A stretch of DNA of 40,762 nucleotides, taken from positions 1-40,762 of the forward strand of contig JAKQJG010000200.1 in assembly GCA_029561305.1 (NCBI GenBank), in the 5' to 3' direction. Numbering within the stretch: the first letter of the stretch is position 1; the number at the start of each line of letters is the position of its first letter. Shown one piece after another: positions 34,114-40,762 of this stretch. The stretch is from Bacteroidota bacterium. GTDB lineage: Bacteria; Bacteroidota; Bacteroidia; Chitinophagales; Chitinophagaceae. The notes below the pieces were generated by a model. It was not told where the DNA came from. It was given only the letters and a program-made list of their open reading frames with translations, and did not search any database. A program made the position numbers and the translations under genes.

Positions 34114-36528
34114 TTAAAACTTATAGCTATACCCAATTCTGAAAACCTGTGTTTCATAGTAGTCTGTACTGGTTAGCGTAAAGCCATTTCCTTTTAGTTC
34201 TTTTTGAATATTCAGTGTATTAAAAATATCACTGGCATTAAAAAACAGTTCTCCCTTACCTTTTTGTATTTGTCTTTTAATACCCATGTCCACCGAAAAC
34301 CTCGTGCCTATCCTGCCCTGTGGAATGATATCAGGGGCTAAGTAAATACTCGTCAACTGGATATCGGTGTGTTTGGCTGCATGAAACAACGCATTCAGTT
34401 TTACATTGCCTGATGTAAACTTTTCTTTAGCGGCTGCATATACTGACGGAACAGGATACTGGTTCTGCACGGTGAAAGCGTCTATAATATTTTGATAAAT
34501 GTTGATGTTGGTATTAAAGGAAAATATTTTGGAAAATTCTTGCTGCAATATGATCTCTACACCGGTATTGCTGCTATGTCCGGCGTTTTGAAAAACCGTA
34601 TAAATGAGCGTGCCAGGCGGAACCTGTGTGGCGATCCTTGTAATGGTTCCTTCTGTGCGGCGATGATACAGGGCAGAAAAAAAGTAACCTCTTTTCAGGG
34701 TAGTTTTAAAACCAAGCTCATAGGAATTGGTAAACTGCGGACGAAGTGCCGGATTACCAACTTTAATAATTTCCGCATCATCATATTTCGGAAAAATCCG
34801 GATGTCCACTTCGTTTGGCCTGTCTACTCTCCGGTTGTAGAACAGCGAAATTTTATTTTGATCGTTTAATTTATACGCCAGTCTTATATTGGGAAACGGC
34901 TGCGTGTAATTATAGCCATCACTTTTGTAAGTATTGTGATCAGGATTTACTTTGTATTCCAGATCTACATACTCAATTCTTACACCAACTTCCGCTTCTA
35001 TTTTTTTGCTTTCGTACACATAGTTGCCATACACGGCAGGAATAATTTCTGTGTAAGTGGCTGCGCCGCCTGCATTGGTATCTAAAGGAGAATTCATTCC
35101 AGGCTTAAATTGCATATTCGTGGGTATATCACGATAGCGGAATTTTATTCCGCCTTCTATCCGGCCGCGTTTTAAAGGCTTTGTATAGTCCATATTTACA
35201 TCCGCCACATGTTCATCTGATAAGAGTTTAAAAGAATCTAAACCTGTATAGGCAGGCAATGTATTTACAAAATTATATTTCTCATCCTCCCGGTGAAAAG
35301 TATAGTTGAAACCCATGTTTAGTAAATGTCCTGCCTGTTTAAACTTATGCTGCCAGGCTGCTGTTGCTGCCACGGTGGTTTTTAGTTCGTCTTCCAAAAA
35401 TTGCCAGAGCCGGAACCTGTCAGCATAATTTTTATTAAAGAAAGGCTGGTCTCCACGGTCAATTATTTTTTCAATGCCAAACAACCCCGAAAGCGTAAGC
35501 ATGTCCTGGTTATTGATGCTCCAGTCAATACCTGCTTTGGTAGTAGCAAAATGTGTATTCCTGTTTCTTTTCGTTTGCTGGTTAATTACAGTGCCATCAT
35601 CAAAACTGCGGGTGACAAATTCGTTTTTATTAAGGGTTTCTGTGTATAGCCAATCGGCTTGTACAAACGTATTTATTTTGTTTTTCCGGTAATTCAAAGA
35701 AAGGGAGGGATTGATCTTCGGGGTTGTTTGGTATTGCGGCCTGATCGTTGGCAGGTTTTCTTTTTTCTGCCATAACGCACCTGCGCCCGTGGTGAAACCA
35801 ATTTTTCCATTCCAACCTTGTTGTTTATTTTTTTTATAAATGATGTTGATGATACCTGCATTGCCATTGGCATCATATTTTGCCGAAGGATTGTTGATGA
35901 TCTCAATTCTTTCTATGGCGGAAGCCGGTATATTATCCAGTCCTGTTTGGCTGCCAAATCCCGTGAGTGCGGTTTGTTTGCCGTCGATTAAAATGGCCAC
36001 CTTATCACTGCCCCTCAATTCCACCTTGCCTTCCTGGCTGCTGGTAATGCCGGGCAGATTTTTTAATGCCTGTAAAACAGAGCCACCGGACTGGCTGATG
36101 TTCGCAGTAACGGAATACGTTTTCTTGTCCATCTTATTGCTGATTTCCTCCTGCTTTGAATTGATAACAACTTCCTGCAATTGTTTTGCATCCTGCTGTA
36201 ATGATATGGTGCCAATATTTAAGAATCTGCTCAAAGAACCCACCAACACCGGTTGTGTGGCTGACAGATACCCGGCATATGAACACTGAAGAACATAGTT
36301 GCCAGCCTGTATGTTACTTAATGTAAATATGCCTTCTTCATTGCTAACGGTACCGGTAACGAATACACTGTCTTTTTCTGTTTGTAAAACAATGTTCACA
36401 AAAGGTATGGCTGTTTTGTCTGACTTGTTTTGAATAAAGCCTGATAGGGAAACACCGGTGTTTTGAGCAGAAGAATGCTGGGACAATATTGCTGCGAAAG
36501 CAAGTGTTATAAAAAATCTTAATTCCAT
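34114..36528 (-). CDS. Outer membrane TonB-dependent receptor-type protein (PF14905-like)
   Basis: This 804-residue protein has a signal peptide (MELRFFITLAFAAILSQHSSAQ), a carboxypeptidase-regulatory-like domain (GFIQNKSDKTAIPFVNIVL), a plug-like domain (VLQALKNLPGITSSQEGKVELRG cut as LQALKNLPGI and VELRGSDKVAILIDGK; NPSAKYDANGNAGIINIIYKK) and a barrel ending RIGYSYKF. It lacks the basic tail of its paralogue at 15432. It lies 74 bases downstream of the histidine kinase gene and is the likely target of that two-component system. Ligand unknown. Confidence 0.9.
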   Translation of the reverse strand: MELRFFITLAFAAILSQHSSAQNTGVSLSGFIQNKSDKTAIPFVNIVLQTEKDSVFVTGTVSNEEGIFTLSNIQAGNYVLQCSYAGYLSATQPVLVGSLSRFLNIGTISLQQDAKQLQEVVINSKQEEISNKMDKKTYSVTANISQSGGSVLQALKNLPGITSSQEGKVELRGSDKVAILIDGKQTALTGFGSQTGLDNIPASAIERIEIINNPSAKYDANGNAGIINIIYKKNKQQGWNGKIGFTTGAGALWQKKENLPTIRPQYQTTPKINPSLSLNYRKNKINTFVQADWLYTETLNKNEFVTRSFDDGTVINQQTKRNRNTHFATTKAGIDWSINNQDMLTLSGLFGIEKIIDRGDQPFFNKNYADRFRLWQFLEDELKTTVAATAAWQHKFKQAGHLLNMGFNYTFHREDEKYNFVNTLPAYTGLDSFKLLSDEHVADVNMDYTKPLKRGRIEGGIKFRYRDIPTNMQFKPGMNSPLDTNAGGAATYTEIIPAVYGNYVYESKKIEAEVGVRIEYVDLEYKVNPDHNTYKSDGYNYTQPFPNIRLAYKLNDQNKISLFYNRRVDRPNEVDIRIFPKYDDAEIIKVGNPALRPQFTNSYELGFKTTLKRGYFFSALYHRRTEGTITRIATQVPPGTLIYTVFQNAGHSSNTGVEIILQQEFSKIFSFNTNINIYQNIIDAFTVQNQYPVPSVYAAAKEKFTSGNVKLNALFHAAKHTDIQLTSIYLAPDIIPQGRIGTRFSVDMGIKRQIQKGKGELFFNASDIFNTLNIQKELKGNGFTLTSTDYYETQVFRIGYSYKF

Positions 36529-36602
36529 TTTCCAGTTTTCATTTTAGTCATTTAGCTATAGTTGTGCAAAGGTTCAGCATGATTTAGAATAAAACCTGAA
36601 TT

Positions 36603-37868
36603 TTAGAATGTGATGGTAAATGAATGCAGGTTGCTGGTATAATGGTAGGAAACTTTAAAATGGTTGATGTCAGCAATTTTTTTTATTATTGATAATCCTA
36701 ATCCAGTACCATCCTCTGAAGGATTTACCTTGGAAAAACGATTAAATAAATGTTCCTGTTTCAAAGGCATTGCTTGCCCGCTGTTTGAAAATTTAAGGTT
36801 CCCCTTTTTTGCAGATATGATGATTTCTCCGTCTTGAATGTTATGTTTAATGGCGTTTAGAAACAAGTTACTTATCAGTATATCTGCTAATATGGGATTA
36901 AGTTTTATTCCCATATTTTTTTCGATATCAATCTTGATATGTATGTTTTTCGCATTTGCCTGTTCTTTAAAGAAGTCGAGGTTTTTATGAATATAGTTGG
37001 TCAGTGAAATGGTTATTTTATCGCTATAAACAGCATTCTCCATTTTTGATAACAGCAACAAGTTTTTATTTAGCCGGTTAAAGCGGGCAACAGCCGTATT
37101 TAATGAGTCCAGGATTTCCGACTGCCCCTGGGTAACGTCTGTTCGTTGCATGAGTGAATCAATTTTTGCCTGAAAGACTGCCAGGGGTGTTTGTAATTCG
37201 TGTGCCGCATTTTCTATGAACTCTTTTTGCGTTGCATAAATACTTGTATTTCGTTCTATCAGTTTCTGAATGCTGATTCTTAACCGGTTAAACTCTTCAA
37301 TCCTGCCAGGGGTAAATTGCAGCGTCTGTGTTTTATCAATCTCGAAAGTTTCTATTTGCTGAAGGATTTTATAGAATGGCTTCCAAAGCGAGAGCGATAA
37401 CCTTTTGGTGATAAAAAACAAGCCTGCCAACAAAACTGAGATAGTGATAAAAAATAAAAGCCCGATACTTTTTATAATGTCTTCACTTTCTACCAGGTTG
37501 ATTTTACTGGTATAAGTATATATTCTATCTTGTATTGTAACCGATGCCTTAAGTTCACGGTAAGGTTCTAATTCAGCATCCAGGGTATCGTAATAAGTTG
37601 TGTTGTAAATGCTGTCATTTTGCAGGCTTTCTGCAGGATAAATTTTCCTGTTACGGTTAAATTTGTTCCAGGCTCCGATGTCTTCTTTGTCCATTGTGGG
37701 AGCAACATATTGTATAAACTCTTTTTTGTGCAGTAATAAGGTATCGTCTGCCTCCTGCAAATACAGCTGTTGAGTGGCAAAATAAAGAACAGGTGCTGCA
37801 ATTAGTAAGATCAGCAAAGAGTACAACAGGTAAACGCTGAGTGTTGTATGTAGAAGATTTTTAGTCAT
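36603..37868 (-). CDS. Sensor histidine kinase
   Basis: This 421-residue membrane kinase has TM1 (about 11-31), a periplasmic sensor region (about 32-133, with YYDTLDAELEPYREL), TM2 (about 134-153), then HisKA with phospho-acceptor His223 in ENAAHELQTPLA and an HATPase domain with N-box NLFLNAIKHN, NSGQ and GTGLGLSI. No HAMP was clearly recognised, although the linker after TM2 is about the right size. It overlaps the response regulator by 8 bases. Signal unknown. Confidence 0.94.
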   Translation of the reverse strand: MTKNLLHTTLSVYLLYSLLILLIAAPVLYFATQQLYLQEADDTLLLHKKEFIQYVAPTMDKEDIGAWNKFNRNRKIYPAESLQNDSIYNTTYYDTLDAELEPYRELKASVTIQDRIYTYTSKINLVESEDIIKSIGLLFFITISVLLAGLFFITKRLSLSLWKPFYKILQQIETFEIDKTQTLQFTPGRIEEFNRLRISIQKLIERNTSIYATQKEFIENAAHELQTPLAVFQAKIDSLMQRTDVTQGQSEILDSLNTAVARFNRLNKNLLLLSKMENAVYSDKITISLTNYIHKNLDFFKEQANAKNIHIKIDIEKNMGIKLNPILADILISNLFLNAIKHNIQDGEIIISAKKGNLKFSNSGQAMPLKQEHLFNRFSKVNPSEDGTGLGLSIIKKIADINHFKVSYHYTSNLHSFTITF

Positions 37869-38538
37869 TTTTCCATTTATAACCTAAACCATACACTGAT
37901 TTTATATAATCCCGGCTTCCAGCCTCGTTTAATTTCTTTTTCAGGTTTTTGATGTGAGCATATACAAAATCATGATTATCGAGCATATCTGCCATGTCGC
38001 CGGATAAATGCTCAGCGATGGCGCTTTTAGACAGCACCCGGTTCTCGTTGCCGATTAAGTACAGCAGCAAATCAATTTCCTTTTTAGTAGTGTCAATTAA
38101 TTTGTTATTGACCCTGACCGTTTTTGATAGGATATCGATATTGATTTCATTAAATACAACGATATTATTCCCATTGAAATTTTTTCTCCTGATGAGCGCC
38201 TGAATTCTTACGAGCAATTCGGATAAATGGAATGGTTTGGTAAGGTAGTCATCGGCGCCGATCCTGAAGCCTTCAATTTTTGTTTCCAGCGTTTCTTTTG
38301 CTGAAATAATAATAATACCTTCTGATTTATTCTGATCTTTTATTTCTTTTAGAATTTCAAATCCATTACCATCCGGTAACATAAGGTCAAGTAAGATACA
38401 GTCATATTCATACATCGAAATTTTCTCAATCGCATCCTGCTTTTTGTAAACCCATTCACAAACAAAGTCTTTGTGGGTTAAGTATTTTTGAATACTTAGT
38501 GCCAGTTCCTTTTCATCTTCAATGAGTAATAATTTCAT
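37861..38538 (-). CDS. OmpR/PhoB-family response regulator
   Basis: This 225-residue regulator has a receiver domain with acidic pocket IEDE, phospho-acceptor Asp51 in LLDLMLPDG and conserved Lys101 in YLTKPF, then a winged-helix DNA-binding domain (VLSKSAIAEHLSGD, VYAHIKNLKKKL, YIKSVYGLGYKW). It is cotranscribed with the kinase, with which it overlaps by 8 bases. The putative -7 TAGATTTG ends 4 bases from the ATG, which suggests a leaderless mRNA. Confidence 0.95.
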   Translation of the reverse strand: MKLLLIEDEKELALSIQKYLTHKDFVCEWVYKKQDAIEKISMYEYDCILLDLMLPDGNGFEILKEIKDQNKSEGIIIISAKETLETKIEGFRIGADDYLTKPFHLSELLVRIQALIRRKNFNGNNIVVFNEINIDILSKTVRVNNKLIDTTKKEIDLLLYLIGNENRVLSKSAIAEHLSGDMADMLDNHDFVYAHIKNLKKKLNEAGSRDYIKSVYGLGYKWKND

Positions 38539-38542
38539 GCAG

Positions 38543-38550
38543 CAAATCTA
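38543..38550 (-). promoter_or_regulatory. -7 promoter element for the two-component operon
   Basis: Minus strand TAGATTTG, ending 4 bases before the ATG at 38538. No good -33; not of the 37-bp module type. Confidence 0.45.
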
Positions 38551-38636
38551 ATTGTTCAATTTGGTAGAAAATTTGAATTTGTAAAATTTCAGTTTGGGTA
38601 TGTTAGTATTCTTTGTCCGTGGTGGGATGGCACTAA

Positions 38637-38691
38637 AAGTTACAAGTAATTCAGCATAAGCCGTCGGTGTAGTATTGGGCGTAGCCGAAAT
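38637..38691 (-). repeat. Hairpin-type 3' repeat, copy F
   Basis: Aligns with 40216-40271. Arms AATTCAGC (38648-38655) and GCCGAAAT (38684-38691) pair at 6 of 8 positions; an inner stem CGTC/GGCG encloses a 12-base loop. It lies 40 bases past the GNAT stop. Confidence 0.55.
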
Positions 38692-38730
38692 ATCAGCAAC
38701 AACAGAAACATATGCCTTTAGCAATAGTAT

Positions 38731-39270
38731 TTATTCTTTGCAAAACTTATTTTGCAAAGACCAATAAAACATTACATCATCTTTCTTTGTCTCTATAAAA
38801 TTTAATTTCTTTAGTAAATTGATAGAACTAATATTGTCTATTAAGCAACGTGCAGTTATTTCCTTTACAATTTCTCTTGAGTGTACCCATTGTAGAAGTT
38901 CGGTTACCGCTTCTTCTGCATAGCCTTTTCTTCTCTCTTCTTTTATAATGCCATATCCTATGTCAATATTTTCTTCTTCATAATTAAATCCTTTAAACCC
39001 TGCATCGCCAATTATTTCTAAGGTATCTTTTTTAATGATCATCCACGACTCAAATCCTGTTGGTGATTCAACTTTAGATAAATTATTAATTATTTTAGGC
39101 AAGGTTTCTATAACATCACTATCCGGCCAGCTTTTTCCTTTTTTTAGCCCCATTTTATATAGATCGCTACAATCATTATTTACCAGGTTTTTGCAAATCT
39201 GTAATGTAAACGGAATAAGAATCAATCTTTTTGAAACGAGTCTGTCTATTTGTAATGTTTGTGTTGTCAA
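38731..39270 (-). CDS. GNAT family N-acetyltransferase (RimJ-like)
   Basis: This 179-residue protein has a RimJ/RimL-type pattern: KRLILIPFTLQICKNL near the start, WMIIKKDTLEIIGDAGFKG, then NIDIGYGIIKEERRKGYAEEAVTELLQWV with the acetyl-CoA loop (RRKGYA) and ARCLIDNISSINLLKKLNFIE. Substrate could be a protein N-terminus, amino acid or antibiotic; no way to tell. It starts with TTG at 39270, since no ATG lies upstream of the domain; this start is uncertain. Repeats flank the gene on both sides. Confidence 0.85.
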   Translation of the reverse strand: MTTQTLQIDRLVSKRLILIPFTLQICKNLVNNDCSDLYKMGLKKGKSWPDSDVIETLPKIINNLSKVESPTGFESWMIIKKDTLEIIGDAGFKGFNYEEENIDIGYGIIKEERRKGYAEEAVTELLQWVHSREIVKEITARCLIDNISSINLLKKLNFIETKKDDVMFYWSLQNKFCKE

Positions 39271-39315
39271 GATGCCGGTAAAATATGTTGAAATGCTGTT
39301 TGAAATTTTCAGGGT

Positions 39316-39350
39316 GCCTGTCTATAATTACTGCCAACGGACAGGGCTTT
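39316..39350 (-). repeat. 3' boundary repeat, copy G (divergent)
   Basis: Plus strand GCCTGTC...CTGCCAACGGACAGGGCTTT shares the CTGCCAACGG and GGCTT core with copies B and C. CCTGTC/GACAGG arms allow a hairpin. A minus-strand frame running through here (PGRLNSIFPP..., FNIFYRHLDN) is open but does not look like an independent gene. Confidence 0.4.
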
Positions 39351-39414
39351 GTTTCAGGCGGAAAAATAGAATTAAGTCTGCCGGGAACCGCTGCTGATTG
39401 AAATTTTTTTATTG

Positions 39415-39458
39415 AAGTTAAGATTAAATGCTCAGCGTTGTTTGCCCCTCACCGAAAT
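39415..39458 (-). repeat. Hairpin-type 3' repeat, weak copy
   Basis: AAGTT...CTCAGC...ACCGAAAT aligns loosely with copies D and F and lies 87 bases past the stop of the gene at 39545. The inner stem is not conserved. Confidence 0.3.
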
Positions 39459-39544
39459 GAAGATTGGATTTTTACTTCCGCTAGTTGTACTTTCGTCCCT
39501 CCCCACTATTGGCAATACCCATATTGTACGTTCGTACATAGCTG

Positions 39545-40054
39545 TCACAAGATTTCATTTTGTCTTTCTTCTGGAACATACAACATAAACTTGTCAAACA
39601 AGTAAGTTCGATTGTCATTATCTTCTTTTTTATCTAAGCCTTCTGCATAGTGTTCCATTGTACCTGAACCATAACCATACAGAATTCCAAGTTCATACTG
39701 TCCTTCAGCAAAATCGTTTTCAAAAACCATCCACTCTGCCATTTCGTTTGAAACAAATACCTGCCGCATATATTGAGTTAACAATTCCTCCATTCTTTCT
39801 TTTAAAATTTCAGAAGAAAGGGTTTTGTCAACATAGCACTTAAAATAAAAATCCTCGAACCTTTGCAGACTCTCGGCCCGAAAGTTCAGGTCCAGCTCAG
39901 GGTTTGTTACATTTAATTTAGCAATATCCTCCAGGTCTCGGTCACGTTGAGCAAAAAAGAATGTTTCCGCTTCCTCTTGAGTGTCAAACTCAAACCCATT
40001 TTGAGCTAAAGCGTCTTCTAATTCTTTAGCTTCTTCATCTGAAAGTTTTCTCAT
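39545..40054 (-). CDS. Unrecognised acidic cytoplasmic protein
   Basis: This 169-residue acidic, soluble protein starts MRKLSDEEAKELEDALAQNGFEFD and includes EEAETFFFAQRDRDLEDIA and YLFDKFMLYVPEE. No signal, membrane segment or family recognised; largely helical by composition. Three ATGs are possible: 40120 lies almost at the predicted transcription start and is unlikely; 40090 (MTDIKSLRK) and 40054 are both possible. 40054 is preferred for its AT-rich upstream context. Promoter module D drives it. A TGTACG/CGTACA hairpin lies just after the stop. Confidence 0.6.
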   Translation of the reverse strand: MRKLSDEEAKELEDALAQNGFEFDTQEEAETFFFAQRDRDLEDIAKLNVTNPELDLNFRAESLQRFEDFYFKCYVDKTLSSEILKERMEELLTQYMRQVFVSNEMAEWMVFENDFAEGQYELGILYGYGSGTMEHYAEGLDKKEDNDNRTYLFDKFMLYVPEERQNEIL

Positions 40055-40121
40055 AAATTTTATTTTTCTTAAAGATTTGATGTCTGTCATGTATGATGCA
40101 CAATTCCTGTATATCATCAAC

Positions 40122-40158
40122 TCAAACTTACATTATTGCGGCAATGCCGCCAAAAAAG
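40122..40158 (-). promoter_or_regulatory. 37-bp promoter module, copy D
   Basis: Minus strand: TTTTTTGGCGGC, then GCAATAATGTAAGTTTGA, with palindrome GCGGCA-T-TGCCGC in the spacer. Upstream of the gene starting at 40054 (or 40090). Confidence 0.75.
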
Positions 40159-40215
40159 TATGGTTGCCGCCAGCCCCATAAACATGCTCCTTCGCAATTG
40201 TTTGTTTTGTATAAA

Positions 40216-40271
40216 AAGTTGCAAGCAATTCAGCACAAGCCGTTGTTGTGTGTACAGCGTTTAGCCGAAAT
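40216..40271 (-). repeat. Hairpin-type 3' repeat, copy D
   Basis: Outer arms AATTCAGC (40227-40234) and GCCGAAAT (40264-40271), inner arms CGTTGT (40241-40246) and ACAGCG (40254-40259), loop of 7. Compared with copy F the outer arms are identical while the inner arms differ but still pair. With promoter D it forms a 150-bp unit. Confidence 0.55.
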
Positions 40272-40377
40272 CACCAGCGATATAAACTACGCCGTTGTAC
40301 TTCAGCTATCTCAACAAAGTAGTTTCTGGACCAGATTATAAAGCTTCGCCGGTTAGTTAAAAAACACAACCGGGGTG

Positions 40378-40566
40378 TTAGGTATAGCAACCAGTTTTTA
40401 AGTCTACAACACCAACAAAGTCAAAGGTATTGCTGACGGTTGGACATTTTAACGTCTTACTACTTGCAACAATAACAGTGTTCTGTGTAGTCATTCCAGG
40501 ATAGTCTCCATATCCCGTCAATGTGAAGGCTATTGCCAATCCTGGCTTAACAGCGGCGTTAAAAGG
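40378..40566 (-). pseudogene. Fragment of a secreted-type protein C-terminus, possibly frameshifted
   Basis: A minus-strand frame of 62 codons ends at TAA (40378-40380) and reads NAAVKPGLAIAFTLTGYG, then GMTTQNTVIVASSKTLKCP and FDFVGVVDLKTGCYT, with the composition of a real beta-rich secreted domain. Just upstream of it the frame hits a TGA, but removing one T from the TTTT at 40561-40564 would join it to NTVTF in another frame. It may be a decayed gene, a sequencing error, or chance. No start codon or signal was found. Confidence 0.35.
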
Positions 40567-40620
40567 TCACAGTATTCCGGGCGGTTAACCTTCATTAATT
40601 TCGATTTACGCATATAGACA

Positions 40621-40628
40621 TATCTTTG
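40621..40628 (+). promoter_or_regulatory. -7 element pointing off the right end
   Basis: TATCTTTG on the plus strand, 111 bases before a possible ATG at 40740. No clear -33. Confidence 0.35.
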
Positions 40629-40739
40629 TTCATTACACGTTGGCTGTAAAGGTGCTCCTTCTGAAAGGACAATCTGTAAGAACGATAGAAATATCCTGCA
40701 GCGATGAGTAAATAATTAACTAACCTTAAATTTAAATGT

Positions 40740-40762
40740 ATGCCAAAAAAGACAGCTGAACC
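40740..40762 (+). CDS. Possible start of a gene truncated by the window edge
   Basis: ATG at 40740 opens a frame beginning MPKKTAE in an AT-rich context (AAATTTAAATGT) with a promoter-like element upstream. Seven codons are too few to identify. Confidence 0.3.

Noticed and set aside
39035-39397. Plus-strand open frame opposite the GNAT gene
   Set aside because: Antisense shadow of GNAT and the adjoining repeat.
31647-40271. Classical integron with attC sites
   Set aside because: Repeats do not show convincing paired RYYYAAC/GTTRRRY cores and no IntI-like integrase is present; reported only as cassette-like.
40093-40341. Plus-strand open frame over promoter D and repeat D
   Set aside because: Its sequence is fully explained by the repeat element; no domain or start signal.
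1-40762. CRISPR array, tRNA, rRNA or insertion sequence
   Set aside because: No regularly spaced direct repeats, tRNA-like cloverleaf sequence, rRNA segments or transposase frame were seen.

Overview
The window reads as a chromosomal segment of a Bacteroidota bacterium, most likely family Chitinophagaceae (inferred). The signs are Bacteroidota-type promoters (TAnnTTTG at -7, sometimes TTTG about 19 bases upstream), TonB-dependent receptors with carboxypeptidase-regulatory-like N-termini and PF14905-type barrels, a DUF3347 protein, GLPGLI-like and small lipoproteins, a long Lgt, and a thrS-infC-rpmI-rplT cluster. No rRNA, tRNA, CRISPR array, transposase or integrase was seen.

Positions 1-31.6 kb are mostly ordinary chromosome. 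In order: the 5' end of corA and an ABC-F ATPase (minus); a DUF3347 protein and a TonB-dependent receptor (plus); two secreted proteins (minus); thrS, infC, rpmI and rplT (plus); a class III-fold arginine decarboxylase-like enzyme; an Hsp20 (minus); a bacilliredoxin; lgt; a PF14905-type outer membrane receptor; yajQ; rpmE2 (bL31 type B); a DUF4139 protein carrying an inserted TonB-plug-like segment; an MFS transporter; an unrecognised membrane-associated protein; an ECF sigma / anti-sigma / GLPGLI-like operon (minus); an L,D-transpeptidase. Then comes a four-gene minus operon (methionine aminopeptidase, MmcQ/YjbR, RibD/DHFR-like, ankyrin), and a Tat-exported two-subunit molybdenum hydroxylase (plus). 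Clear hairpin terminators separate many of these units.

From about 31.6 kb to the right end the character changes. Every recognised gene up to 40.05 kb lies on the minus strand: a small membrane protein, two lipoproteins, a PF14905-type receptor with a two-component system, a GNAT acetyltransferase and an unknown acidic protein. They are separated by related intergenic repeats. A 37-bp ungapped promoter module occurs at 28746, 32126, 33958 and 40122, each time just upstream of a minus-strand gene. Other repeats lie downstream of minus-strand stop codons: a CTGCCAAC/AGGCTT-type family (31647, 32269, 34080, 39316) and a hairpin family with AATTCAGC/GCCGAAAT arms (38637, 40216, a weak copy at 39415). 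In two copies (32126-32295 and 33958-34107) both ends form one element of about 150-170 bp. The layout, gene then 3' repeat then promoter then next gene, resembles a cassette array in which each unit carries its own promoter. No recombinase is visible and canonical integron attC consensus is not obvious, so this is a hypothesis.

Starts were adjusted in many places: several long open frames begin at upstream GTG/TTG codons that lie before the promoter or before a much better ATG preceding a signal peptide or domain.
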